NCBI GenBank assembly: GCA_022496805.1 | Contig: CM040088.1 | Span: 17,701,001-17,765,000, forward strand | DNA from: Pohlia nutans | Taxonomy: Eukaryota; Streptophyta; Bryopsida; Bryales; Mniaceae | Reading direction: 5' to 3' | DNA: 64,000 bases | Shown here: positions 35,341-48,800 of the stretch, piece after piece | Layout of the letters: every line of letters begins with the position of its first letter | Position numbering within the stretch: the first letter of the stretch is position 1 | Notes under the pieces: model-generated | Told to the model about the DNA's origin: nothing | Seen by the model: the letters and a program-made list of their open reading frames with translations, nothing else | The model's database searches: none | Position numbers and translations under genes: made by a program

Positions 35341-36762
35341 CCCAAAAGTGATATAATATTTTGGCTCTATGACATAGTTGGATGTAGTATCATCGCCCGC
35401 GGGAGAGGAGAACGTCAGTACAAGGTCTGCAAAATCGCTCACTGAAGAAGCTCCGGTGCCACTGCAGCACAATCAGTGATCACAATCTCAATCAGCACAA
35501 AGTTGTTAATGTCTCATAGAATTGAGCCTTAAGACAGCTTTATATATATATATATATGAAATATAGACAAAAAGTGCATAGCATAATAGAGCAGTGCAAT
35601 TGAGCACCCTTTGAAAATTGGTTCAAAAGAGAATCTTCATTTAGATTCATTTTTTTAAGTAATGAAGGAATCAATCATTTTTATTCCATGAATTTTGGGA
35701 CTACCATGTCATTGCACGTAAACTTAGTTTCTAATTGTAACTAAATTGTGGTCTCATTGCAATAGGGTGTTGACTCTCATTGCTCTATTATGCTATGTGA
35801 AATTAGTTTTAGAAAGAGCTAAATTTCGACCAAAAACTCATTCCCTTATTGCCAAAGTATTCATCTATGTTGACACGACTCTATCATCCAAATCAAGAAT
35901 CTATTGCCCTGGTAGAAAGGTGTTCTTTGGGCACCAAGGAATAGTGTCAAAGCATGGTGCCCTAGGCCCATATTGGTACCAAGCGGAGTACCAACATGGG
36001 CATTGGGCACTATACTCTAACACTATTCTTTAGTGCCCAAAGACCAACATTTCTACTAGTGTTGTAAGATTTCATCTACATGTAATCATTGAAAGTTTTG
36101 TATCCAATGTGCTATATGTGCATAGAATTATACACTAAGTGGACAGTCCTTAATAGTGCAACAGTTGAAAGATGAGAGACTTTGAACTATTTGTTGGATA
36201 ATTATCCAAATGGTACATTGTTTATAGCGCACAAACTGCTTGGAGTTAGAGAATGAAACAAAGCTTTTTGAAATCCACTCAAGATGTACAAGATAGTATA
36301 TTTAATTTTTTTCATTTGGTGAAAAAGTGTAAAAGATACTGAAGGTTAAAATTTGGACATGTTTTATTGTCCTACCTTTGAGGTGAAAACTCTGATCCTC
36401 AATATCTTACTCATTCTTTCATCAAATGCACACTCTATCTTTGAGTGCATCTTTGAGCGAATTTCAACAAGCCTAGGCTCATCTCCTAATTCTAAGCAAT
36501 TTGTGTGTTGTGTACATTTACTAATTCGTGTAATCTAATTTGAGACCCAATAAAATCTAAAAGTGCCAACACTCTAGTAGAAAAAGCGGGATCTTTGGAC
36601 ATCAAGTAATAATGTCAGAGTGTGAATTTATGGTCGTAAAAAAAAGTCACCAAAGCCCAATTTTCTTCTACACGAAAATCACCATATACTGTGTGTGTGA
36701 ATGGCATGGGTGCATTCATCCATTTTAACAAATTTTTATTCAATTTAGATGAATTTTACCGC

Positions 36763-36815
<53 letters not shown>

Positions 36816-39800
36816 TAAAGACTCTCGTAAATACCGTGGGCCACAGTATATGGTGATTTTGGTGTAGTATGTTGGAAAAACAATATAGAAACAACTTAAA
36901 AAAAACTACAACTTGTTGTGTTGAACATGATGTTGAACCTTCCCTCTGTCCAACACTTTCGTTTGCGATTGGGTGCATCTTGTGTTACTTTGTATCCCAT
37001 TCTTTTGGCGTCCTTATCCAGCTGTATCCTACACAGTCCATGGATATTCACTGAAAACTCTGTGCAATTACCAAGATTCAGAGTCTGCTTCTTAACCCTT
37101 TAGTGCCCAGGTGACCACATTCTGGTCACTGATGTGTTGAAAACGCAAATAACAGAAAATCCGTAAATGATTGGATTTTGAATTGTGATGTTTAGAGTTG
37201 GAGAATTATAATACACATCCTCTGGAAAAATAAAATTTCAGTTTGGAGTTGTGCAACTATCAAAATACCTATGAAGAAAACGCAAAATACTGTAAATACT
37301 TACAAATACAACACATGTACTATGCGGTATTTCTTGTGTTTGGAAGTTTTTTATCTTGTTTTATTTTTTTGAATTGTGTCCTCTTGTTCATGTTCCATAA
37401 GTGTATGTATTATGATCTTAATCAATGTACCAACTCCTTTCAGTTTTTAACGTATAAATTTTTGTCCTGAAACGTACATGGATAAGTCACTCTCACTTAT
37501 AAAATTCACAATAATTATGTGTGAGTCCGTTCTTGACCTGAAAGATTGCAATGGAGAGGTGTTGACATTTAGGTCATTGCTGAACCTCTTCACTTTTATT
37601 TTTGAAAATTTAACCCAAATTCTATTGAACTTTGAAGTCACACACCCTCTAAAGTCTCATTTTTGAGTGTGCATTATACAGCTCAAAGACATACTATAAT
37701 CTTCCAATCCAACAATCTGATCTTAGCAAGGTTTAATTGGCACTTGTTTGATTAACTTTTTAACGTCCCAATTCATCACTGTTTTCAAATAATTGTTATA
37801 AAATGCTTGATGAAAACCAAAAATGGAGTTGATGTACAAATAAAACTAGTAAATGTTAATGTGAAGATCACATTTGTACGGTTGGATTTATCATATTATT
37901 CATTTATTATTTTTAATTAATTCTTGAAGGTTTTCTCTTGAAATTCAATTAAAAAACCCAAATTAACACCAAAAAAAATAAAAATATTGGAATGAATTCG
38001 GAATAACATGAAGTATGAGATGGTATGGTTTCCATTATTTGATTCTACTTATATTGGAAAATCATCTTTAAGGTCTCACTTTTTGAACTAAGAATGAAAC
38101 TTGACATAAACTAATTGTTTTATTTTCTAAAAATAATAATAAACTATTTTGAGGATCCAAACTGTATAAAGGATAGTCAACTTGCACAAGAACCAAGAGA
38201 AAATTTGGTGGATGAAAACTGTACATTTTGGATGGAATCAGAACAATTGTAATCTGATCGTCGTCCAATATATGGACGCAAGCGTGTCAAAGGGTTAAGC
38301 TATGCTTACATTTTATAATTATATATTATTAATAGTATCCCTAATTTGAATAGAGAGAGTTTTAAGAAAAAAATCACCAAAAAACTGTGATTTCTCCATA
38401 ACCACCCTGGGTACTAAAGGGTTAACATTCTATAGCAGTTATTAAAGCTTACTCTTCTCTACATTTATTTTTTGTAGGAAAAACAAATGTTTTAACCCCT
38501 AAACATCTAGAGAAGCCAAAAAACTGGTTTATGAATGTAACTCACTATTCAATTCCAATTGCTACATGGATTGTTTTCATCCAATCCTTTTTGTGAAGGA
38601 TTTTTGTTGGTCATGCTACCTCTTCAAGTTAAATTTAGATCATTCAAACTATTTTTTGGATTTTACATGGGGTCCCAACTAAAAAAAGAGTAGTAAAAAT
38701 GGTTGACCATATAGTGAATTTTGGATTTTTATGTTTTTTCTACTTAAACTAAATTTAGGCCATAAAAATGAGTTCTATTGCATTTGAGCTTAACTAACAA
38801 AATGAAGCTTTCTAAGTCTAGTTCCTAGTCCACTTTGAAATTTTCTAAACTTGGTGTAGCAAAAAAATCTAAATTTAGATACATGGATGATTTTTATTTA
38901 TTGTAATGTTCTTCATTGTAATTTACAACTTCGGTAAAAAAAATCAAAATTATTTAGTACATTTTGTAATTGATATGAATTTTCTTTCAAATCACTTCAA
39001 AAAATCATACTAATTTCAAAATTTCACCAAAATTATGAAAAATTCATGATTTATAGACATGTGACTTCATCTACTTAATCATAAAATTGAATTCTTATCT
39101 TATTTATAGTGGAAAAATTGAGGGTGATATGCAAAGCATGATTCCATGGTCATAGGCCACACGTTTAAGGATTAAAGGATTGCATTTACTATAGAAAGCA
39201 TGCACATCATGCATACCATTCAGTAGCTTGTAGTGGCTTTGCCTTGCCCCACAATAGATGGTGCAACATGTTCCACACCCAACAAGACCAAATCAATAGC
39301 TAAGTGGACAAGTGGAGTTCCAAAATGATGCATGAAGGAAAGGCAAAGAGCATGAAGGCTACTGAATGTTATGGGCATAATAGTCTTTGGGCCAAATGAT
39401 TATGGTTTTTCTCCAAATGTATATGAGCAACATACAAGCTAATGTTACATTTTATATTTTTAGAATTCAAAATTTGGCATTATAGGTTAAAATTGTATTT
39501 TTCCATTCTAGAAGCTAAAAAAGAAAATGATTTGATGAAAAGAACAACATTACTTTCTCCAAATAGTAAATTTTGTAACACTAGACAATGTAGAGGTGAT
39601 TGTATTTGAAAAATTCTCCTAGGTGGAGTATAATAAAACTGGTAGTTTAAAAACATGTAAGAATCTTAACAACTTCGACCTCTAACATTGATTGTGAGAT
39701 ATAGCATTTGAAGTGAAGAACTGAAGATATTAAATACTTCTATTTTGGGGGGGAGGCGGTTTGGAAACCTTGCAAAACTAGATTAGAAGACTTTGAATCC

Positions 39801-42800
39801 TCTTTACTTAAATTTTTTGCATTGTGCAAGTTGAAAGTTTAATTATTTACGGTAGAGAATTGAATTGAGAATCTAGGAATCAATCCCTACCAATAGTAAT
39901 CCTGCCATGGAATTGGAACATGTCAATTCTAACAGTGAGAATGTTGCAGCAAACAACCCAAACCTCATGAACTTCTTTTTTTGAAAAGAATGTGAAAATT
40001 GAGTTAAAAAAACAAATCCTATATACGTTATTTTTTTCAAAAAGAAGTTCTAATTGCCTACAAAACAAGACTCTTCATAATTTTCACATCACTTATCCCT
40101 ATATATGCCTTATCTCTCAAAGCTTCCTATGTATAAATAAACAAAAAATATGGAAAATAGTTTGAAAAAATTAAATATTTAGGAGTTTCATACTTTTTTT
40201 GTAACTCCTTGATGTGGACAAAATTGTGCTGAGGGCGGTGTAACTTTTGCTCCTAATCACCAATTGAAAAAAGAAAAACATTTCCACAAAGCTTTTCCGT
40301 TCCTCCATGTTCAAATTATTTTCAAAAAATGACACTAAAATTTAACATCGTAGGTATCTACCCAAAGTTTCAATTGTCCCCCAAACAAACAATGGTTTTT
40401 AGGGGTTAAATGCCAAGAAGCACCAAAAAATATTTCCTTGCTACAAAAGGTATCAAAGCGCAAGAGTATTTTGGATGTGAAATCTACATATAAACTATTG
40501 GGTAAAAGAAAAATTGAATGATAAAACCAAATTTGGATGAAAATTGTAATGTATTGGATGAAAATTGATATTATGTCCAAAATAGGGATGAATGTATAAA
40601 TACTTAGCTTCATTATAATATTTTATATTGCCACCTTAGCTTGTCCAAAACATGTATAAAAAATAAAAATAAAAATAAAATAATAATAACAATAAATAAA
40701 TAAATAAAATACTCACTGTGTGATGAAGCCAATGGAATATTTGGAATGTTAACCAAGTATGAGTGCTGCCCGTGTCGAAACCAAAATCCACCCCTTCCAA
40801 CCCAACCGGAAGAACCTCATTCCTATACTTGTATGCTAACAGCTTAGCCTTGTAAATAGGCTCAGGATCATCCCTGTGCATGTAATAAGGCATCACTTCA
40901 AAAATAAAATAAAATAAAATAAAAAATAAAAAATAAAAAATAAAAAATAAAATTAAGAAGAGGAAAGAAAAAAACATCAACCGACCAACCTCAGTGGATG
41001 GGTACAATAAATCTTCTTCTGGAGTCTACTCCCTCCCGTTCCATAATAGATGATGCATTTGTGGAAAAGAATTGTCTCAAATTACTTGATGCAAATCATT
41101 TATTCAATTTGAAGTTGTTGTTTTACAAATTCTAACAAAGAAAAAGCACAAGACAAGTGCATATGGAGTGTTTTTTGCCTGTGAAGCTTGTCTTTGTTCA
41201 TATGTGGATCACAAACAACACATGATTCAGCTAAAATCAATGCTAGCATGTGTTTGTTGCATCAAAGAACACCTTGCAACGAACATCACCATGTTATCAC
41301 ATGCCACATACCATGTGCAGTATCATACGACTTTGATAGACAACTACTCCGAACCCTAAACTTACTGTATATAGAGATTTGATGAAATCAATCTAGTTTG
41401 CTTTATTTTTATTTTATTTTCAGAAACATCATCTATTATGGGACGGAGGAAGTATAATTTTGCTAGAATGATTTCATCAAATCTCTAAATACAATAAGTT
41501 TCTATTTCAGAGTAGTCGTCTGTTGAAGCAATATCCTACTGCACATGGCATGTGGAAGCCTGGTAATGTTCGTTGCAATGTGTTCTCTGATGCAACAAAT
41601 ATATGTTAGCATTGATTTTAACTAGCTCATATATTGTTTGTGATCCACACATAAGCAAATCAAGCTTCACAAACAAAAAATACTTCCTGTACACATGTCT
41701 TGAGAGTGATTTTGCTTTCTTAGAATCTGTAAAACAACAACTTCAAATTGAATAAATGTTTTGCATCAAATAATTTGGGACAATTTTTTTTCTCAAAGGC
41801 ATCATCTATTATGGGACAGAGGGAATACATGGATAGATAGATAGAAACTCCGGTCCTCTTTTTGAGGCCGGCGTGAATAAAGTGTCCGTTCGTAATGTCA
41901 ATGACTCAGTGCCCATCGGACAAAGGGTCATTGGAACAAAACGGGAGTATACGGTATGTGGAGGGCAGGGTTAACAGTTTGCTGTCAAAATGAAAATTAT
42001 TTTTGTGGGGACCATATTATGGAACTTTGAAGACAAAACCGATGTGGGACACAGCCAAAGTAGAAAGATTCATGGTTTGGTTTAACTTCTAAATGCGTGA
42101 ACTAAAAATGAGAAGTTTACTTTGAAAGCTTGTAGTCAATTATAATAACTAAGAAAGCGTATTTTTCGTGTTCCAATTTAAATGTAGGGTATGATTTCTT
42201 CTTTCTACTGATATATTTTTCTACCTTTTTTCCCAAACTTCTTAATTGATTATTTCAACCCCTATAAATATGTAAGTAGCCATTTTTGGCCATTTACACT
42301 CTTAGGGGTTAATTCATATGTATCCACATTTTAACCCCTAAAGGACCAAGGATTCATGGTTTTAAAATGAAAAATTCAATTGATCAGTGTAAATTCAGAT
42401 GAGAGTGAATTTTATGTCATTGGAATTAGTGAAGAACAATGCATGTGTTGGTTAAAAAACAAACAAATTTGAACAAAAGAAAGTCCACATAGAACCTACT
42501 CAAACTGCTAAAAAAAACATGAGGCCCAATTCGGGCTTCTTGGTCCTTTAGGGGTTAAACCTTGGTTCAATTCAAAGTATAATATAGGATAATGCACTGT
42601 GCTCAAAGAAATAATAATTGTTTAAGAATACACAACCAAGGTTCTTTTTTATGTCTAGTATGCTCCACGGACATACAAACACATTAAAAATATTCCACTA
42701 CATATTTGGGACTATTTGAAGAATTTGTGTACTAAGATATGTGCACCCATAATCACCACTAATAGTAACAAACCAAAGTTACCATAATTAGATAAATGAA

Positions 42801-45800
42801 AATTTATTAAATCTTATTGGCAAGCAAAAGAAGATTTCAACATACTCAGTTAGTATATGCATTATTTAGACAATATATGAATTAAGTAATGGGTTTTCAA
42901 AGTGCTAAACATAGGTGTATCATACATTGACTCTAGGCTATGTTGTTTACCTACTACCATGTTTCCAATTTTTTCCTCATGTTTTGGTAATGTACATTCC
43001 AAACCAAAAATGTACATTGTCAGTACATGAGGGTAGAATTGGAAAAATGGTGGTAATAGGTCGGTATACCTCAAATGGTAAGTGGCGACACTGGATGTTG
43101 CTACCTTAGAGCATGCCCACTCTACCACTGAATTCTCGAGATTTTTTGAAATGTGAATGAAATTCAACATGCATATTCATGGAGGGTGAGAGACCCACTG
43201 AATATGAACATGATATGGAGACACTTCAACACATCCCTTTGTAACTAAGTTTAGTAAGGGCTCGGTATCCTAAATTGATGTACAATAATGATAACCCATG
43301 TATAGTGATTGTGATTGGTTCACAGACTACCGTACCTTTATTGCAGGGTGAACAATTTGATATATCTAAAAATAGATTTATCAAACCAAATATTCTCTGA
43401 AATCCGTTTTTTCCTTTCAAAATATTTCTTTTTTTGAAAAATAATTTCCTAAAATATTTGGCATTTATTTTTACAATTATATTTTGGCAAAGCTGCTATG
43501 AAGGTACAATGTATAGAGGGACACATAGCGGTTCAAGGGTGTGGAGACGATTGCTTGTGACATCAAATTTTGGATGTGATGATAGTGATCAATGGGTGAA
43601 ATGATGAAGAAGGATGCGGATGCTCTTACACTACAGTAGTAAAAAAGGTGCATGTGCCAAGGCAGATTCTTAGGCAAATAGACAACACTTGCCTAGAACT
43701 GAGCAACATTGCCTCAACATCTGCCTTGGCATAGGCACCTTTTCTACTATCTTGCCAATCGGCATTTGAGGGGAGAGAACGTACGGAGGAGAGCTGGGTG
43801 GAATAATGCCTGTCCAAACTGTGCTGGCAGCTTGAGTTGGGAACAAATCGCCGAAGGACAGAAAACCCACGTGATTGAATACCCAGAGTGAAGACGAGCC
43901 TGGTAATGGATCGACGGCTCCCGGTTTTGGCTCCAAGCAAAGGGCAAAGCCGTACTCCGAGATGAGCCCCAATTGAAAGAGTTGGGAAAGCCACCCCGAG
44001 GGTTGATATGGACCTAAGCCTAGCATCCCATCCGTAAGCACTCGTTCTTCAACTGTATCTTCGTCTGCGGTTTCTTCGTCTTTCACTATATCTGCGCATC
44101 TGCCAAAATTAAAAATCATCTCCTTCAAACACTTTTGTTCTGTTGTAACATGCTTGTCCTGCTGTGAGAATCATCCTTCAATAGTAGAAAAGGTGGCAGT
44201 GATGAGGGAGATGCTAAGGCAAATGGGCAGCACTTGCCTAGAATTGGGCAACATTGCCTGCGTGGCATCTGCCTCCGCAGTGCCACCTTTTCTACTACAT
44301 TGAATGGCGTATTTAATGTTGAGAGATAATTGATGTCTTTTACCACAATTCGTTCAAAGGTGAAGAGAAAATAGTGTCCCTTGACACTACATAGCAGTTA
44401 GCCACTTGTCATTCCCACTCTCATTAAAAGTGCCATGTTCTTTTCACATAATTTGAGTGACATGAAGTGGCATGCTATATTTATTATAAAGTTGCCATAT
44501 GTCACTGGAACACTACATTCATTTTTTTCTTACGAAGACACTATATTTCCTTAAAATTAAATAGTGTCCGCATTTGAGAAATAGTATCCTGGGCACTAAA
44601 TACGCCATTCAGTGTAGTGGAAATGGCTCTCTATTTCACCAAAAATGACCACCAAAAAGTGTTCAATTTCATCAAAGATTTAGATCTTTGATGAAATTGA
44701 ACACTTTTTTATTGTCATTTTTGGTGAAATAGGGAGCCCTTTGCACTAGTGACGCTACCCAAATGGTGTGTTGAAATCCTCTTTTATCAACAAGAAAAAA
44801 TGCTTAAATTGGACGAGTCTAAAAATAGTAAATGTGGGTGATTTTGAAGCAAAAAGTGGCAACTATTTTGGGTGTCCCCACTTTACAGGATGATTGTAAA
44901 TGAGAAGTAAGCAACGTACCCAAATGGACTGCTTCAGGAATAAAGAGCCCATTTGGCCCCTGCAGGACGGGATGTAATGAGAGAAATTTAATTAGATGGT
45001 CTGAAAAGTTACATAGGAATCTTCTTTATGTTCAAATCTGAGCATATGACACTCATGATATAATCGTGTGAACTAAAAGAAATAAAGTGAAAGTTTTAAA
45101 TTTTATGAATATATATATATATATATATATATAGTTAATATTAGTATTAATAATATTTTATTTATTTTATAGCGTCTTGCTCTTAGGTCCTTGCATGACT
45201 TTGAGTCACATGGTTGCACATGAAGAATCTTTGATTATAAAAAAATAAAATAAAAAAATAATTAAAAAACTCAAAAAGTTCATTAGAGTTATCCGTAAAG
45301 TTAAGCAAAAAATTTCCACAAGAGGAAAGACAAGGCAAAACTAGTTTTTTAGCTTGAAAAGCTGCACAAATGAGTTTTGGCCCCTTTTTCCAGCCAATGA
45401 CAACACATTGTGATGCCAGGGAGATTTAAACATTGCACCTTTCCAATGCTAAAAAAGCTCCTCCAAGCCACACTTGAGTTCCCATGGTGGAATCTCCATG
45501 TACCTCCACACCAACCTCATGCTCTCCCAAAGCAAGGAGCTTGGTGGCTTGCGGTGGAAGTTGTCAAAAAAATCTAATTGAAGAACAAAAACAAAGCTTA
45601 GCAGACAAGGTACATGGAGTTTACTTTGCGGATGACGCTACTATATGAAAATATTTATAATTTTCAAGCTTGTTATTGGAATTTGACAAAAAAATTATTT
45701 CCAAAGATCTAATAAAAACTCCATTCATTTATAAAAATTCAAATAATAATTTCTTTACTACCTCTATCGCCCGTCTAAAATCCAAAAAAGCTAAAAAAAT

Positions 45801-48800
45801 AATTTCCAAGGAATTTTAGGGGTCATGTGAAAGTCAATCATTTCTAACTTCTTTTGTTTGCTCAAAATTTGAATTTATTAGAGATATCCGTAAAGTAGTC
45901 AAAACTCTGGATTGTGGTGTTGTGTTAGACTAAATACACGATTGAATCCCAATAACAACAAAGTGTGCCAGGTGCCAAAAATAATTAGAGAATGAGTTGT
46001 ATTTACAGAATACAAAGATGGGTGACTGGATCTGGTCGGAGCCTAGGCGTGGCACCGGGGTTAGCGCCGAAGACCGGTTCAAAGTTGGATCACATGATTG
46101 AAATTGTATTGCCGCCAAGGTTTGAACCTCGAATCTCGTGGCCCCAAGGAGCCTCATGGGCATCTATATGAAGGCCGACACACCCGACATTTTTATTCTT
46201 ATATTTGTGTCTAAGACTGTCCAAATGTCTCTTTTAAACATGATGGGCAGTGCACGGCAGGGTCACTCATCTAGTCCCTTTGCGGATATCTCTATTATAT
46301 TGGTTTTGATGGTCTAAATCTTAAATTCAAAAATAAGGTAAGTGACTTAAAAGCAACCTTTATCCAAAACCAATTTTTACAATTTATTGCCTAAATAGTA
46401 CATAAGAAGCTAGAGTTGATTTTGGATATTCTATTAATCAATACTTTGAAAACTCATAATTTATTCATATGGTATTCAAAACACACATGCTAAAAGAATT
46501 TGAAATCCTCTTTTAATTATCAACAATAATCATCGAAAGTTAAGTCAATTTAATAAGAAGAACCATGCTCAAATGCTTACTCAAATGCTTTTAGGCCCAG
46601 GGGCCACTATCGAAAAATTAGAAAACTTCCTAAGTTCAAATATAGGGTCCATCTTTCTAAAAATAGATTCAGCAATTTTACTTTTTGAAAATCTTCTTCT
46701 TCAAGAGGGTGCTCCATTGCACCGCTCTATTATGCTACGTAAAACAGTATAATTAGTGCCAAAGCGGACCATGCACTAGTAGAAAAGGTGGCACTGCCGA
46801 GGGAGATGCCCAGGCAAGTAGTGCCCAATTCCACGCATGCATAGTGATTTTGCCTGGGCATCTCCCCGGGGAGCGCCACCTTTTCCACTAGTGATGTCGT
46901 ATGGTACACAAGGGGTGACCCCCCGAGCTTTAGGGTAAATTATCCAAATGCGAGGACATTCAATCTTGGCATGAGAAAGGTACACTTACCATGTCGCGAA
47001 TTGGTCCCCGGCCTTGACAATTGATCCAGGTGATGCCACTTCCAGTGTCAACTAGCATGAAGAACTCCTGCATGGCTTTACCCTTGCCAAGAGCTAATTT
47101 GATGAATAACGAATTTCTGCATCCAATTTTTTTCATCACAGACCGATATTTAATCAAAGAAACCGTAAACATTGGAATCTAAACCAGGGCGTTTTTTTGG
47201 GCTAAATAGTGCCAAAAAATAATCTGGCTAAAAAATGGCCAAAAATCATGAAGTTTCTTGCTAAAAAATTTCAAGGTAAAAAAATAACTTGGATGTGATT
47301 TCCAAATTGTGGATGAAAAAAAAATCATGGATATGTGATATCTTCTAATGTAATATTTTCTATCCAATATGTGGATGAATGTTGAAATATGGAGCACCAC
47401 TATAACATTTTATATTGCCACTTTGGCACTTCATGAAAAATGAAAAAAAATGCCTTGATCTAAACCCTGTACAATCATAAGACCATTGTTGTAATGTTGT
47501 TGTTTAATATCTTAAATGGGAAAACATTGAAGCATAAAAGGTCCCTAGAACAAGACTATAATAGGCAGTTTTTGAAACTTGTTTATAAAAGTTAAGGGTG
47601 ACATTTTAGCGTTCAACTAAATTATTATTTTGTCATGTAGCTCATATGCATTATAAGAGTGGCGGACATTCTTATGGTATGGGTGTCTATTTGGCCCTCG
47701 GGGAAGTCACTTAGTGTAAATTTTGGGTACATATGAGCGAACAAAGGGTATTTAATGGGGGGCTATGAAATAATTGGAATATTATACTATTTATAATATA
47801 TTTAGAGTATATTTCATATATATTCTAGGAATATTCCTAAAAGATTCACAAATTGGTTTTAAAACACCCTATATTACATCTATAAATTTATAATTTTTAT
47901 CTCAAATGAATAAAAGACACCCTATATTTATTCTCTCATAGTTATCTAAATTCTTGACAGTGACTTCCCTGGGATTTGGCCTCAAATCAAGTATTATTTT
48001 CTGAAGTAGTGAATGTAGTGAATGTAGTGGTAAAAATGTTTTCAATTCGAAAAACATTTCCAATTACATCTTACTTCTTATCTAATTTTGATATCTGTAA
48101 AATTTATTTTTCAAAATTACTCATCTTTGATGCATTAAATTTGATTTGTAATAACAATGTAAAAAAGACTTGTTTGTTGCAAAAATGATATTTTAATGGT
48201 TTTTACCCTTCCTGCCCTATTTTGGTATATAAATTTCATGTTTTACTAAATCACCATATGTACATGAGTTTTTAGAAACAAACCCTTCATATGAGTTTCA
48301 TAATCTTGCACATTTTTCCATTCTTATGCTTTCGAGGCTTATTAAATATCATGGAATGGAAGGGTTCTAATTTTAGAATATGACTTCATAATTATTTAAC
48401 ATTTAGTCACATGAGACCATGTAAAAATTCCCGGGGAAGTCACTGTCAAGAATTTAGATAACTATGAGAGAACAAATATAGGGTGTCTTTTATTCATTTG
48501 AGATAAAATTTATAAATTTATAGAAGTAATATAGGGTGTTTTAAAACCAATTTGGGAATATTTTAGGAATATTCCTAGAATATATATGAAATATACCCTA
48601 AATATACTATAAATAGTATAATATTCCAATTATTTCATAGCCCCCCCATTAAATACCCTTTGTACGCTCATATGTACCCAAAATCTACACTAAGTGACTT
48701 CCCCGAGTAAAAATTTGACTAATGAAATTCTAATTATCTATGATCCTTTTTACATTACATTTAGTTGAAGCACTACATTGTATTTTCTACTAATGTGTTC

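Noticed and set aside
38492..40409. An autonomous piggyBac transposase gene between the long-spaced ends
   Set aside because: No frame of useful length and no DDD-type motif in either strand of this interval.
45930..46163. Possible extra protease exon or second SINE type (minus strand)
   Set aside because: CDPTLNRSSALTPVP resembles the disulphide region of A1 proteases, but the same DNA has a tRNA-like GAGGTTCAAACC; evidence conflicts, so it was not called.
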